The position numbers were made by a program, and so were the translations under genes. From NCBI GenBank assembly GCA_016715405.1, contig JADKAE010000001.1, positions 62,001-126,000 of the forward strand: a stretch of 64,000 bases of DNA, in the 5' to 3' direction. Under the pieces are notes generated by a model. The model was not told the DNA's origin. It saw nothing but the letters and a program-made list of their open reading frames with translations, and made no database searches. Below, piece after piece: positions 1 through 7,758 of the stretch. This DNA comes from Saprospiraceae bacterium. Its GTDB lineage: Bacteria > Bacteroidota > Bacteroidia > Chitinophagales > Saprospiraceae. Every line of letters begins with the position of its first letter. The stretch's first letter is position 1.

Positions 1-846
1 GCTTCATGGCCACCTGTCTGCACCTATTCAGGAATGGACAGCCTTTTAAATTTAAGATACAGAATGATGGCAGATAGTAATAACGCCATCGTATCGCCTG
101 TGGGTGCAGTTTGGAAATATATCAGACAAAACTTTCCGTTAATTGATTTGTATCAATCCGATGAAAGTCATCCTTCGGTTGCGGGAACTTATGCAGCCGC
201 TTGCAGTTTCTATACAGCACTATTTAGAAAAGACCCAACAGCGATTACTTTCAATTCTACACTATCAACTACAGATGCAGCAAACATTAGAACTGCGGCT
301 AAATTAATAGTGTATGACAGTTTGATGAATTGGCATATTGGAGCGTATGACCCATTGGCAAATTTCACATACTCTATTTCAAATGGCAATCAAGTTTCGT
401 TTACTAACAGTTCTCTCAACGCTACAAATTTCAATTGGAACTTTGGGGATGGAGGTACTTCTGCAAGCAATAACCCAACATATACATATCTAGCAACAGG
501 AACATACACAATACAACTTATTGCAAATAAATGTGGCATTTCCAACACCACATTTCAAACGATCAACATTACAATACCTGTTGGAGTAAATGAAATAAGC
601 CAAACAAATAATCTAAATATTTTCCCAAATCCCGTAACAACAATTCTTAATGTAAAACAAGATTTATCAAATAAAATTACTTACAAAATAGTAAGTATCA
701 CAGGACAAGAAACGCAAACAGGAATTATAAATAATTCTGAGAAACAAATTAATGTTTCATTACTTTCAGAAGGCATTTATTTCTTGCAATTGTTTGACAA
801 CAACAAATCACTTGGACAACAAAAATTTGTGAAAAGTGCTAAATAA
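1..846 (+). CDS. Secreted SGNH-like/PKD protein with type IX sorting domain (5' cut off)
   Basis: The reading frame is open from base 1, so the start lies outside the window. Visible parts in order: a region ending an SGNH-hydrolase-like fold with an Asp-x-x-His block (SDESHPS, about residue 53 of the visible part), a PKD domain (FNWNFGDGG) and a C-terminal type IX secretion sorting domain (FPNPV, then GQ and a final GIYFLQLF strand). Such proteins are exported through the outer membrane and anchored or released after tail cleavage. The gene is clearly AT-richer than the backbone and is followed by an attC-like palindrome, which suggests transfer. The enzyme substrate cannot be told because the catalytic N-terminus is missing. 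Confidence 0.8.
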   Translation, partial: ASWPPVCTYSGMDSLLNLRYRMMADSNNAIVSPVGAVWKYIRQNFPLIDLYQSDESHPSVAGTYAAACSFYTALFRKDPTAITFNSTLSTTDAANIRTAAKLIVYDSLMNWHIGAYDPLANFTYSISNGNQVSFTNSSLNATNFNWNFGDGGTSASNNPTYTYLATGTYTIQLIANKCGISNTTFQTINITIPVGVNEISQTNNLNIFPNPVTTILNVKQDLSNKITYKIVSITGQETQTGIINNSEKQINVSLLSEGIYFLQLFDNNKSLGQQKFVKSAK

Positions 847-872
847 CAAACACCTAAAAAGAAACCACTACC

Positions 873-1002
873 GCTAACAGCGTGTTGCCTCAATTGGCGG
901 TGAAGTGCAAAATTGAAGCTGAGTGTCCCTATCAAACTTTTGTGCTGAGTGACAGTGAAGTGCTCCGAAATCGCCAACTGCGGCAACACGCAAAACGTTA
1001 GC
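873..1002. repeat. attC-like imperfect palindrome
   Basis: The outer boxes GCTAAC (873-878) and GTTAGC (997-1002) face each other. Inside them GCGTGTTGCC pairs with GGCAACACGC, and TTGGCG pairs with CGCCAA. The loop carries two direct repeats, GTGAAGTGC (900-908 and 955-963) and GCTGAGTG (918-925 and 944-951). Length (130 bp), position straight after a gene, and a terminal GTTAGCT box (6 of 7 fit to GTTRRRY) resemble an integron attC recombination site. No integrase is in the window. It may instead be a clade-specific terminator-like repeat. Confidence 0.5.
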
Positions 1003-1064
1003 TGATAAACGAATCGAAAACACCGGAAACGCCGAGCGCATCAAAGTAAATTTTGGATGCACTT

Positions 1065-1095
1065 TTTGTTTATTGGGGTAATTCCCGTATTTTTG
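1065..1095 (+). promoter_or_regulatory. Bacteroidota-type promoter of the Rpn-like gene
   Basis: TTTG (1065-1068), exactly 19 bp, then TATTTTTG (1088-1095), fitting the Bacteroidota -33/-7 consensus. It lies just upstream of ATG 1113, which argues against the longer frame that opens at 1053. Confidence 0.7.
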
Positions 1096-1112
1096 TTACA
1101 AATTGTTTCGAA

Positions 1113-1973
1113 ATGGCAAAAAAACTGGTTCGGTTCGACTGGGCGATGAAGCGGCTGCTCCGGAACAAAGCCAACTTCGACATCTTGGAAGGCTTTCTGT
1201 CCGAGTTGCTACATGAGGATTTCAAAATAAAGCAAATCCTTGAAAGCGAAGGGAATAAAGCAACCGAGGACGACAAGTTCAACCGGGTAGACATTCTCGT
1301 GGAGAACAGCAAGGGAGAGTTAGTTATCGTCGAAATCCAGAATACCCGTGAAGCCGACTACTTCCAGCGGATGCTGTATGGAGCGGCCAAGGTCATTGTG
1401 GAGCATATTGCCGAAGGACAGCCGTATTCCCAAGTCAAAAAAGTGTATTCCGTTAATATCGTGTACTTTGACCTCGGTCAAGGGGATGACTATGTGTATC
1501 ATGGAACGACCACGTTTGTTGGCATTCACAGCAACCACGAACTGGAACTGTCCGAAAAGCAGAAAGAACTTTTCAAAAAGACATCGGTCTCGGACTTGTA
1601 CCCGGAGTATTATGTGATAAAAACAAATCGGTTCAACGAAATCGCCACGGATACTTTGGACGAGTGGATATACTTTTTAAAAACGGCGGAAATCAAAGAC
1701 GAGTTTACGGCAAAAGGCTTGAAGGCTGCCAGCCAAAAACTTGATATTTTGAAATTAGACCCTGCCGACAGGAAGGAGTATGACCGATATCTGGAAGCGC
1801 AAAGGAGTGATGCGAGTTTTGTGGAGACGGTGAAACTGGAAATATCAAGCGCCATACGGGAAGTTGCAGAAAATGCACTAAGGATAGGATTATCTTTTGA
1901 AGTTGTAGCACAGATAACGGGACTTTCGGTTGATAGGATACAGGAAATTGCCGATAGTATGAAGGATAAATAA
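1113..1973 (+). CDS. Rpn family / PD-(D/E)XK nuclease family transposase-like protein
   Basis: A 286-residue protein of the Rpn/PDDEXK_2 class (recombination-promoting nucleases often annotated as PD-(D/E)XK family transposase). The N-terminus MAKKLVRFDWAMKRLLRNKA is typical. The nuclease core has an acidic residue in the RVDILVEN strand, and EIQ (VIVEIQN) fits the E-x-Q/K part of the active site. The tail GLSFEVVAQITGLSVDRIQE is the family's usual short helix-turn-helix-like end. The start at 1113 is chosen over 1053 because the promoter overlaps the upstream codons. It stands alone downstream of the attC-like site, as such genes often do in accessory DNA. The role in this host is unknown; family members nick DNA and raise recombination. 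Confidence 0.85.
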   Translation: MAKKLVRFDWAMKRLLRNKANFDILEGFLSELLHEDFKIKQILESEGNKATEDDKFNRVDILVENSKGELVIVEIQNTREADYFQRMLYGAAKVIVEHIAEGQPYSQVKKVYSVNIVYFDLGQGDDYVYHGTTTFVGIHSNHELELSEKQKELFKKTSVSDLYPEYYVIKTNRFNEIATDTLDEWIYFLKTAEIKDEFTAKGLKAASQKLDILKLDPADRKEYDRYLEAQRSDASFVETVKLEISSAIREVAENALRIGLSFEVVAQITGLSVDRIQEIADSMKDK

Positions 1974-2029
1974 ATCGTCCAATCGAGTAATAGATAAGTA
2001 TTTTTCTTTCACCAATAAAATATTGAATT

Positions 2030-2404
2030 ATGAAGACACTCACCCAGTACTTGATTGCCGTTCTTTTTTTGATGCCCTTGGGGCTTGCCGCTCAAAGCCC
2101 GGTCGGTCTCTGGAAATTAAGTGTACCGGATAGAGAGGGCAATATGATACCCCTACACGTAAATATATCGGACGACGGCACTTTCTCCCTGGATTTTGAA
2201 GGCGATGGCGCTATTGAGACCAGAGGAAAATACAGCGTCGACAACGACAAAATGACTATACAGGATACGGAAGGCGCCGAATGCACAGCTGTCGGCGTAT
2301 ATGCCTTTAAAAACGACGGCAAGACCCTGACCATGACCCGAATCAGCGACGGTTGTCCAAACCGGGGCGGACCTGAGGGCGTCATGACGATGGACAAGCG
2401 CTAA
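2030..2404 (+). CDS. Small secreted lipocalin-like protein
   Basis: A 124-residue protein with a clear signal peptide (residues 1-20, ending LGLAAQ) followed by a compact beta-rich domain: GLWKLSVPD, DDGTFSLDFEGDG, RGKYSVDNDKMTI, LTMTRISDGC. The pattern of 'result/weight, baseline, threshold' strands resembles Bacteroidota lipocalin-like domain proteins of about 120-140 residues. Two Cys residues (in GAEC and DGC) could form a disulfide in the periplasm. No catalytic motif is visible. It is a single gene bordered on the right by the first miniature element. The function is unknown. Confidence 0.6.
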   Translation: MKTLTQYLIAVLFLMPLGLAAQSPVGLWKLSVPDREGNMIPLHVNISDDGTFSLDFEGDGAIETRGKYSVDNDKMTIQDTEGAECTAVGVYAFKNDGKTLTMTRISDGCPNRGGPEGVMTMDKR

Positions 2405-2430
2405 CAGGCGACTTTTATTCTGAAAATTAA

Positions 2431-2558
2431 GTAACTGTTTAGTAGGGTTTAGTGCATGCGCAGTTTAGCGATAGGGTGTAGTTAACTAAACATACAACTA
2501 AACCCTAACGCTAAACCCAATCGCTAAATCCAATCGCTAAACCCTACTAAACAGCTAC
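2431..2558. mobile_element. Miniature inverted-repeat element, copy 1 (128 bp)
   Basis: It starts GTAACTGTTTAGTAGGGTTT and ends with the near-perfect complement (AAACCCTACTAAACAGCTAC). The interior has repeats of the unit AATCGCTAAACCC and the sequence GTTAACTAAACATAC shared with copy 2 at 3547. The flanks share AATTAA (2425-2430 and 2561-2566), a partial target duplication. No ORF is inside. Confidence 0.7.
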
Positions 2559-2653
2559 TTAATTAATAGATAACTGACCACCAAACCCTGAAAACCGAAC
2601 ACGCTTTTCTCATCCTGTTTTGAGACATTCGCGCAATAGAGCAGGTTCTATGG

Positions 2654-3520
2654 TTAACGAGGGAACGCCCACATCAAAAACTGCGGCATCACTCTGGCCC
2701 AGGTATCGTGGTTGTGTTCGCCATCTTTCACTTCGAGGTAGTAGATGTCGCGGCCTTCGCGGTAGCCCAGTTTTTTGAGCAGCGCAATGAGGTCTACTGT
2801 ATCGTCGATGGAATCGATGATGCCGTTGTTGTTGCGGTCTTCGAGTTCGTCGAGGGTGCCGCACTGAAACCAGAAGCGCATATTGTCGCGTTTTTGGCTT
2901 TTTGCAACGATTTCGTGCATGATCCGGTGCGAATCGGGATCGGCGGGGTCGACGGGTTCGTAGCGCCACCAGAAAGAACCGGAAAAGACCCCTGCCTGCC
3001 GGAATAGCTCCGGGTTTGCCCAGGCAATATCAAAAGCGGAGAGGCCGCCGAGTGAAAAACCCGCGAAGGTATTTTGTCCGGCGTCGTGCGCCATGCGGTA
3101 GCGCTTTCGCATAAACGGGACCAGCTCCTCCACAATAAACCGGGTATAAGCGCCTGCCAGGCTACCGCGCCGGCGGTAATCGGGCCGGCCGGCGGTGCCG
3201 TACTCCTGGATGCGGTCGCCGGCGTGAATGGCAATGAGTATAAATTCCTGTACGCGATTCTCCTGGAATAAAGCGGTCATCGTATCGAGCATACGCGCGG
3301 CATCCATGTCTTGCCCGTCGTTAAACCACAACACAGGGAACTGGTCGGAGGGTTGATCGTAATAAATGGAGGGGAGGTACACATCCACGCGCACTTCCCT
3401 GTCCAGATTAGCGGAATACAGATTCCTAAACTGGTGAATCTCGGGCACGTCCTGATACGACTCAAAGATATTGAGATACAGTCGCCAGTTTTGAGGAATC
3501 GTCTTTTTTAACCAACTCAT
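2654..3520 (-). CDS. Alpha/beta-hydrolase esterase (PF00756-type)
   Basis: A 288-residue putative esterase of the esterase D/enterochelin-esterase class. Nucleophile elbow G-F-S-L-G-G (about residue 155), a Ca-binding-like EDRNNNGIID loop before the acid region, and a C-terminal His in DGEHNHDTW complete the expected triad. Conserved N-terminal blocks are VRVDVYLP and FPVLWFNDGQD. There is no signal peptide, so it is cytoplasmic. It is flanked by the two miniature elements and lies back to back with the remnant of another esterase and the ATP-grasp/amidotransferase cluster, which suggests it acts on that cluster's product. It could also be an unrelated carboxylesterase. Confidence 0.8.
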   Translation of the reverse strand: MSWLKKTIPQNWRLYLNIFESYQDVPEIHQFRNLYSANLDREVRVDVYLPSIYYDQPSDQFPVLWFNDGQDMDAARMLDTMTALFQENRVQEFILIAIHAGDRIQEYGTAGRPDYRRRGSLAGAYTRFIVEELVPFMRKRYRMAHDAGQNTFAGFSLGGLSAFDIAWANPELFRQAGVFSGSFWWRYEPVDPADPDSHRIMHEIVAKSQKRDNMRFWFQCGTLDELEDRNNNGIIDSIDDTVDLIALLKKLGYREGRDIYYLEVKDGEHNHDTWARVMPQFLMWAFPR

Positions 3521-3546
3521 TGCACAGCGCGTAAAGTAAATGAAAC

Positions 3547-3619
3547 GTAACTGTTTAGTAGGGTTTAGTTAACTAAACATACAGCTAAACCCAATCGCTA
3601 AACCCTACTAAACAGTTAC
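3547..3619. mobile_element. Miniature inverted-repeat element, copy 2 (73 bp) with 8-bp flanking duplication
   Basis: GTAACTGTTTAGTAGGGTTT at the left end, and its reverse complement at the right end closing with CAGTTAC. The centre holds the palindrome GTTTAGTTAACTAAAC. AATGAAAC abuts both ends exactly (3539-3546 and 3620-3627), as expected of a target-site duplication. It is a shorter version of the 2431-2558 element, lacking most of the AATCGCTAAACCC repeats. Confidence 0.8.
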
Positions 3620-3631
3620 AATGAAACATTG

Positions 3632-3639
3632 TATTTTTG
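3632..3639 (+). promoter_or_regulatory. -7 box (TATTTTTG) upstream of the esterase remnant
   Basis: A perfect TAnnTTTG, 24 bp before the GTG of the remnant. The position 19 bp upstream falls inside the miniature element and has no TTG, so the insertion probably displaced the -33 region. Confidence 0.5.
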
Positions 3640-3663
3640 CCGCCAACAAAAAACGGCACGACC

Positions 3664-3756
3664 GTGAAGGAGACCTATTACAAGTGGTATTCCCCCAATT
3701 TGAGCAAAGATATAGAAATGCTGGTTCATGGGCATCAAATCAGCCTGATCTGGTGA
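3664..3756 (+). pseudogene. N-terminal remnant of a second esterase
   Basis: From GTG 3664 the frame reads V-K-E-T-Y-Y-K-W-Y-S-P-N-L-S-K-D-I-E-M-L-V-H-G-H, then four unrelated residues, IW and TGA. YYKWYSPNL...DMEMLVxGH is the usual beginning of a Bacteroidota esterase family of about 230-250 residues. Everything after residue 24 is lost. This is recognition of a family pattern, not a database match. The remnant sits directly upstream of the ATP-grasp gene, where an esterase of this type would be the first gene of the operon, so the cluster seems to have lost its leading member. A deletion or an assembly join would look alike here. Confidence 0.6.
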
Positions 3757-3855
3757 TAAGCGCGGTGACGTAAAAAAAGAATTAGCGTCATAAAAGTTAG
3801 CAAATCACCGAAACTTTCTATTTTTCGACCCAAGCACTGGAAAAAACACCCTGTT

Positions 3856-4800
3856 ATGAAAAAAATAGGCATTCTATTCGGCCAGGAACGCAGCTTTCCT
3901 AAAGCCATTGTTGACCACATCAACAACAAAAAAGTGGATGGCGTGAGCGCCGAATTCGTCAGCATCGACAAGGTGGTGCAAGGCGTCGGACCCGGTTATG
4001 CCGTGATTATTGACCGCATTTCGCAGGACGTACCTTTTTATCGCGCTTTTCTCAAAAACGCCGCTATTGCCGGCACAGCAGTGGTGAACAACCCCTTCTG
4101 GTGGAGCGCCGATGAGAAGTTTTTCAACAACGCGTTGGCCGTAAATGTCGGCGTGCCGGTACCCCGCACCGTGTTGCTGCCTTCGCGCGAACACCCCACC
4201 GACACCACGGCGGAATCGTTTAGCAACCTTGCCTTTCCACTCGACTGGAACGGCATTTTTAGCTATATCGGTTTCCCCGCTTTTATGAAACCCCATGCCG
4301 GAGGTGGTTGGAAAAACGTGTACAAACTCGACTCTGCGGATGAATTTTTCGCCAAACTGGGCGAAACGGGCCAGCTGGTGATGATGCTGCAGGAAGCCAT
4401 CGAATTTGATGCCTACTTCCGCTGCTATTGCATCGGGCAGAAGCACGTCCGCATTATGCACTACGAGCCGCGCAACCCCCACCACCTGCGCTACGTAGCC
4501 GATCACAGCGTGCCCGATTCGTTGATGAAAACAATGGAAGACTATGTCATCCGCCTCAACGATGCACTGGGCTATGATTTTAATACCGTAGAATTCGCTA
4601 TACGCGACGGCATTCCCTACGCTATCGACTTTTGCAATCCTGCGCCCGATGCCGATGTGGCCTCGGTAGGCCAGGAAAATTTCGAGTGGGTAGTAGAAAC
4701 CGCCGCCAATTTTGCCATCGAACGCGCCCTTGCACAAAAACCAGGACAGGATAACCTCACCTGGGGAACGTATGTGAGTAACGCGGCAGGCAGGAAATGA
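3856..4800 (+). CDS. RimK-like ATP-grasp ligase
   Basis: A 314-residue ATP-grasp enzyme. A pre-ATP-grasp domain occupies roughly residues 1-125. PAFMKPHAGGGWKNVY (about 141-156) provides the nucleotide-binding Lys and Gly-rich loop, and EFAIRDGIPYAIDFCNPAPD (about 246-265) carries the acidic and Asn metal ligands. Family members join a carboxylate to an amine through an acyl phosphate. The next genes are a glutamine amidotransferase and another ATP-grasp protein, so it is likely to make an amide- or peptide-type small molecule in the cytoplasm. The start is the first ATG after the remnant. The sequence TATTTTTC 30-40 bp upstream is an imperfect -7 box. The substrate is unknown. Confidence 0.85.
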   Translation: MKKIGILFGQERSFPKAIVDHINNKKVDGVSAEFVSIDKVVQGVGPGYAVIIDRISQDVPFYRAFLKNAAIAGTAVVNNPFWWSADEKFFNNALAVNVGVPVPRTVLLPSREHPTDTTAESFSNLAFPLDWNGIFSYIGFPAFMKPHAGGGWKNVYKLDSADEFFAKLGETGQLVMMLQEAIEFDAYFRCYCIGQKHVRIMHYEPRNPHHLRYVADHSVPDSLMKTMEDYVIRLNDALGYDFNTVEFAIRDGIPYAIDFCNPAPDADVASVGQENFEWVVETAANFAIERALAQKPGQDNLTWGTYVSNAAGRK

Positions 4801-4802
4801 CG

Positions 4803-4923
4803 GTTGTCCGTTGTCCGTTGTCCGTTGTCCGTTGTCGGTTGTCCGTTATCCGTTCTCTGTTCATTATCTTTGCTAGTTATACATTAACAGAGAACAGAGA
4901 ACAGAGAACAGAGAACAGAGAAC
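4803..4923. repeat. Opposed heptamer arrays around a promoter
   Basis: Left array 4803-4861: eight tandem 7-mers (GTTGTCC four times, GTTGTCG, GTTGTCC, GTTATCC, GTTCTCT). Right array 4886-4923: AGAGAAC five times, which is the reverse complement of GTTCTCT. The -7 box TATCTTTG (4865-4872) sits in the 24-base gap. GTTCTCTGTT (4852-4861) pairs perfectly with AACAGAGAAC (4886-4895). Confidence 0.85.
4865..4872 (+). promoter_or_regulatory. -7 promoter box (TATCTTTG) between heptamer arrays
   Basis: A perfect TAnnTTTG. Transcription from here would start inside the right heptamer array and give a leader of about 130 nt for the amidotransferase gene at 5009. No TTG occurs at the 19-bp position; the heptamers occupy the -33 region. 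Confidence 0.5.
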
Positions 4924-5008
4924 ATCTCAAAACCCGATATTCCACGTTAAACATTTGTGTCTGTCTGCCGTTTAACGTTATTACAAATTGACGCACAAAC
5001 GCATTAGG

Positions 5009-5833
5009 ATGGAGACGTACAGGCTCGCTATCCTGGATTTGTACGATGGAACGGCAAACCAGGGGATGCGATGTATCAGTGAGATTTTGGCCGGCTTTTC
5101 TGATAGAATTAGTTCGGAAGTCTTTGATGTGAGGGGCAAAGCAGAAGTCCCTTCACTTGATTTTGATATCTATATATCTTCCGGCGGTCCCGGCAGCCCG
5201 CACGAAGGCGACGGCAATTGGGACAGCAAATACTTCGACTGGATTGACCAGGTTTGGCAGTGGAACAAAGCCGGCGAAGGCAGTAAAAAACACGTCTTTT
5301 TTATCTGTCACTCGTTTCAGATGGCTTGCAAGCACTTTGGCGTTTGTGAAATTAACCGCCGCAAGTCGAAGTCGTTTGGCACCTTTCCCGTGCACATGAC
5401 TTCAAAGGGGCTCAGCGAGCCCTTATTTGACGGTTTGCCCGATCCGTTTTACGTAGCCGACTTTCGCGAATGGCAGGCCGTGCAGCCCAATGCCGGGCGC
5501 ATCGCTGAGCTGGGCGCCGAAATACTGGCGCTTGAAAAAGAACGCCCCCACGTAGAATTCGAACGCGCTATTATGGCGATGCGCTTTTCTCCCGAATGTT
5601 TTGGCACCCAATTTCACCCCGAGGCCGACCCCGGCGGCATGCTCAAACATTTTGAAGACCCCGAGCGAAGAAAGCAAATCGTGGACGAGCATAGCGAGTT
5701 GAAATACCTTCAAATGATTGAGCACCTCAACGACGGCGATAAAATCGGGCTAACACACGATATTATTCTGCCCCTTTTCCTCGCCCGGGCCATCCGCTTG
5801 CTGCAAGAAGCAGAGGTGGATATGCTGGTGTAA
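5009..5833 (+). CDS. Class I glutamine amidotransferase domain protein
   Basis: A 274-residue stand-alone class I (triad) glutamine amidotransferase. The oxyanion region SSGGPGSP (58-64), nucleophile Cys100 in FFICHSFQMA, and His203/Glu205 in GTQFHPEAD form the triad. A C-terminal stretch of about 70 residues goes beyond the catalytic domain. Such domains release ammonia from glutamine for a partner synthetase or hydrolyse gamma-glutamyl bonds. Here the partners would be the ATP-grasp proteins on both sides. ATG 5009 is preferred to the TTG at 4988 because alignment to the family begins at YRLAILD. The 188-bp gap before it holds the heptamer-array promoter, so it may have its own transcript. 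Confidence 0.85.
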   Translation: METYRLAILDLYDGTANQGMRCISEILAGFSDRISSEVFDVRGKAEVPSLDFDIYISSGGPGSPHEGDGNWDSKYFDWIDQVWQWNKAGEGSKKHVFFICHSFQMACKHFGVCEINRRKSKSFGTFPVHMTSKGLSEPLFDGLPDPFYVADFREWQAVQPNAGRIAELGAEILALEKERPHVEFERAIMAMRFSPECFGTQFHPEADPGGMLKHFEDPERRKQIVDEHSELKYLQMIEHLNDGDKIGLTHDIILPLFLARAIRLLQEAEVDMLV

Positions 5834-5854
5834 TAATACGTAAACCTCCGCGTT

Positions 5855-7064
5855 ATGATCGCTGCACTTCGCAAGGCATTTAATGAGCAATTCACACCGC
5901 TCAAATACCAACAGCTTGTCGATGACATTGAGGTTACCTATAGCCACCGGCCTACATTCCGGGTGGCTGAAACACCTGTTTTTGTACCTCATGCGCTTAA
6001 AGAACGACTGCTGGAAGCCATCGAACAGATCCTGGACACTTTACTTCAACCAGGTTTTAAAGCGCTATCCGAAAGCGCCATCCCCGAGCACCTGCGCGTA
6101 CCCGGCGAATCGCCCCATACCACTTTCCTGCAACTCGACTTCGGCATTTGCCTCGACGAAAATGGCGATTATATTCCTCAACTCGTGGAATTGCAAGGAT
6201 TCCCCTCGCTGTATTTCTGGCAGGATACCGTTGCCAATATGTACCGCAAGCATTTTAGCATCCCCTCCGATATCCACCATCATTTTAACGGCCTGAATTC
6301 GGAGACATACAGGGGATCTTATGCGCAAGGTCATATTTGGCGACAGCCGGCCTGAAAATGTAATTTTGCTCGAAGTAGAGCCACTTAACCAAAATACAGC
6401 CATTGATTTTTATATTTCCCGTAAAGAGATCGACCTCGAATTTGTCTGCATCAGCGATGTGATAAAAGAAGGCAAAGACCTGTATTATATAAAAAACGGC
6501 AAAAAAATCGGCATCGAGCGGATTTACAACCGTATCATCTTCGATGAACTGGAGCGGCGCAAAGACCTGCGGCTGGGTTTTCACCCCACCGATGAAATCA
6601 ATGGCCAATGGGTGGGGCATCCCAATTGGTTTTTCCGCATCAGCAAACACACGATGCCTTTTCTCGACAGCCCTTTTGTGCCCAAAACGTATTTTGTAAG
6701 CGACCTGCAAGGCATCCCCGACGATCTGAATAAATATGTGCTAAAACCCCTGTTCTCGTTTTCGGGGCAGGGCGTGATCATCAATCCTACCCCCGCCGAC
6801 CTGGAAGCCATCACCGATCCTTCCAATTATATCCTCCAGCGCAAAGTGGAATATGCCGGCGTAATTGAAACTCCCGACGTCCCTGCCAAATGCGAAATGC
6901 GCATGATGCTGGTATGGCCCGACGGCGCCGAGCGGCCCATGTTGGTCAACAACCTTATACGGCTCAGCAAAGGCGAAATGGTGGGCGTGCGTTATAATAA
7001 AGACAAAGAGTGGGTAGGCGCCAGGTGTGGGATTTTACGAATGATTAGCGGCGCAATTGCTTGA
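5855..7064 (+). CDS. Circularly permuted-type ATP-grasp protein (one frameshift)
   Basis: Two frames join into one protein of about 402 residues if the run GGGG at 6312-6315 is read as GGG, giving ...SETYRDLMRKVIFGDSRP. The first part has LQLDFGICLDENG and PQLVELQGFPSLYFW, the second YNRIIFDELERR, HPNWFFRISK, YVLKPLFSFSGQGVII and NYILQRKVEY. These blocks match an uncharacterised Bacteroidota family related to glutathionylspermidine-synthase-like ATP-grasp ligases. It begins 21 bp after the amidotransferase gene, so it is in the same operon, and its 3' end overlaps the convergent YdeI-like gene by 20 bp. Either a sequencing error or a recent inactivation; the rest of the frame is undamaged. 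Confidence 0.75.
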
Positions 7065-7614
7065 TCTTTAGTCCGCCGGCCGAGTCGGCGATTAATTCTT
7101 CCAGTCTTTTTTGGCGCGTGACGGCCTGTTTGGCGCTCATTACCCAGTTAATAGCCGTTTTTTTATAATAAGACGCCTGTGACTGGAAGAATTCCCAGGC
7201 TTTTTCATTGGCCTTGAATGTTTCTTCCATTTCTATTTCGAAGGTATTGAGATTATTTTCGTAAGCATAAATTTCAGAGTTGGCTTCCGAACGTTTTGCG
7301 AAAGCAGCAAGTCCTTCAGGACGCATTAAACCCTGTTGGGTCAATTCTTCCACTTTTTTAATATTTACTGCGCTCCAGATACTCCTTGGCTTTCGGGGCG
7401 TAAAGCGGATACAATAACTTTCCTTGTCAATTGATTTTCTGATACCGTCGATCCAGCCGAAACACAGGGCCTGGTCTACCGACTGGCTCCAGGTCATGCT
7501 CGGTTTGCCGGTAGCTACTTTATAATACCCGACCAAAAGCTCGATAGCCTGCTGGTGGTTGGCTTCCAGCCATGTTCTGAATTCCTGATTGGTGAGAGAA
7601 AACAATGGGGACAT
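7045..7614 (-). CDS. YdeI/OmpD-associated family protein
   Basis: A 189-residue protein of the YdeI/OmdA family (bacteriocin-protection-like). The motif QALCFGWIDGIRKSID and RFTPRKPRSIWSAVNI are the family's signature blocks, followed by a helical C-terminus (ETFKANEKAWEFF, AVTRQKRLEELI). Soluble, no signal peptide. ATG 7614 is chosen because the sequence upstream of it (residues VIVYIIKKK in the longer frame) does not fit the family and the hairpin at 7667-7705 lies there. Family members are linked to resistance to cationic peptides, but the biochemical role is not established. Confidence 0.85.
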   Translation of the reverse strand: MSPLFSLTNQEFRTWLEANHQQAIELLVGYYKVATGKPSMTWSQSVDQALCFGWIDGIRKSIDKESYCIRFTPRKPRSIWSAVNIKKVEELTQQGLMRPEGLAAFAKRSEANSEIYAYENNLNTFEIEMEETFKANEKAWEFFQSQASYYKKTAINWVMSAKQAVTRQKRLEELIADSAGGLKIKQLRR

Positions 7615-7666
7615 AATCCGCTTCTTTTTTATTATATAAACGATTACTACCAAAGTGTGTAAAATC

Positions 7667-7705
7667 AAAGCATGCAAAGGGTGTTACATTCCCCTTGCAT
7701 GCTTT
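7667..7705 (-). terminator. Hairpin terminator after the 8.3-9.1 kb operon
   Basis: AAAGCATGCAAAGGG (7667-7681) pairs with CCCCTTGCATGCTTT (7691-7705) with one mismatch and a 9-base loop. On the minus strand a short T-rich run follows. It lies 54 bp past the stop of the 7759-8259 gene. Confidence 0.6.
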
Positions 7706-7758
7706 AAAAAATCGTACCTGTCGTTTAACAATTGCTGAGTTACTAAATAGTTACAAAA

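Noticed and set aside
4803..4923. CRISPR array
   Set aside because: Units are 7 bp with no unique spacers and no cas genes are in the window.
4797..4991. 65-codon frame across the heptamer arrays
   Set aside because: It consists almost entirely of array translation (period-7 residues) and overlaps the promoter; no family likeness.
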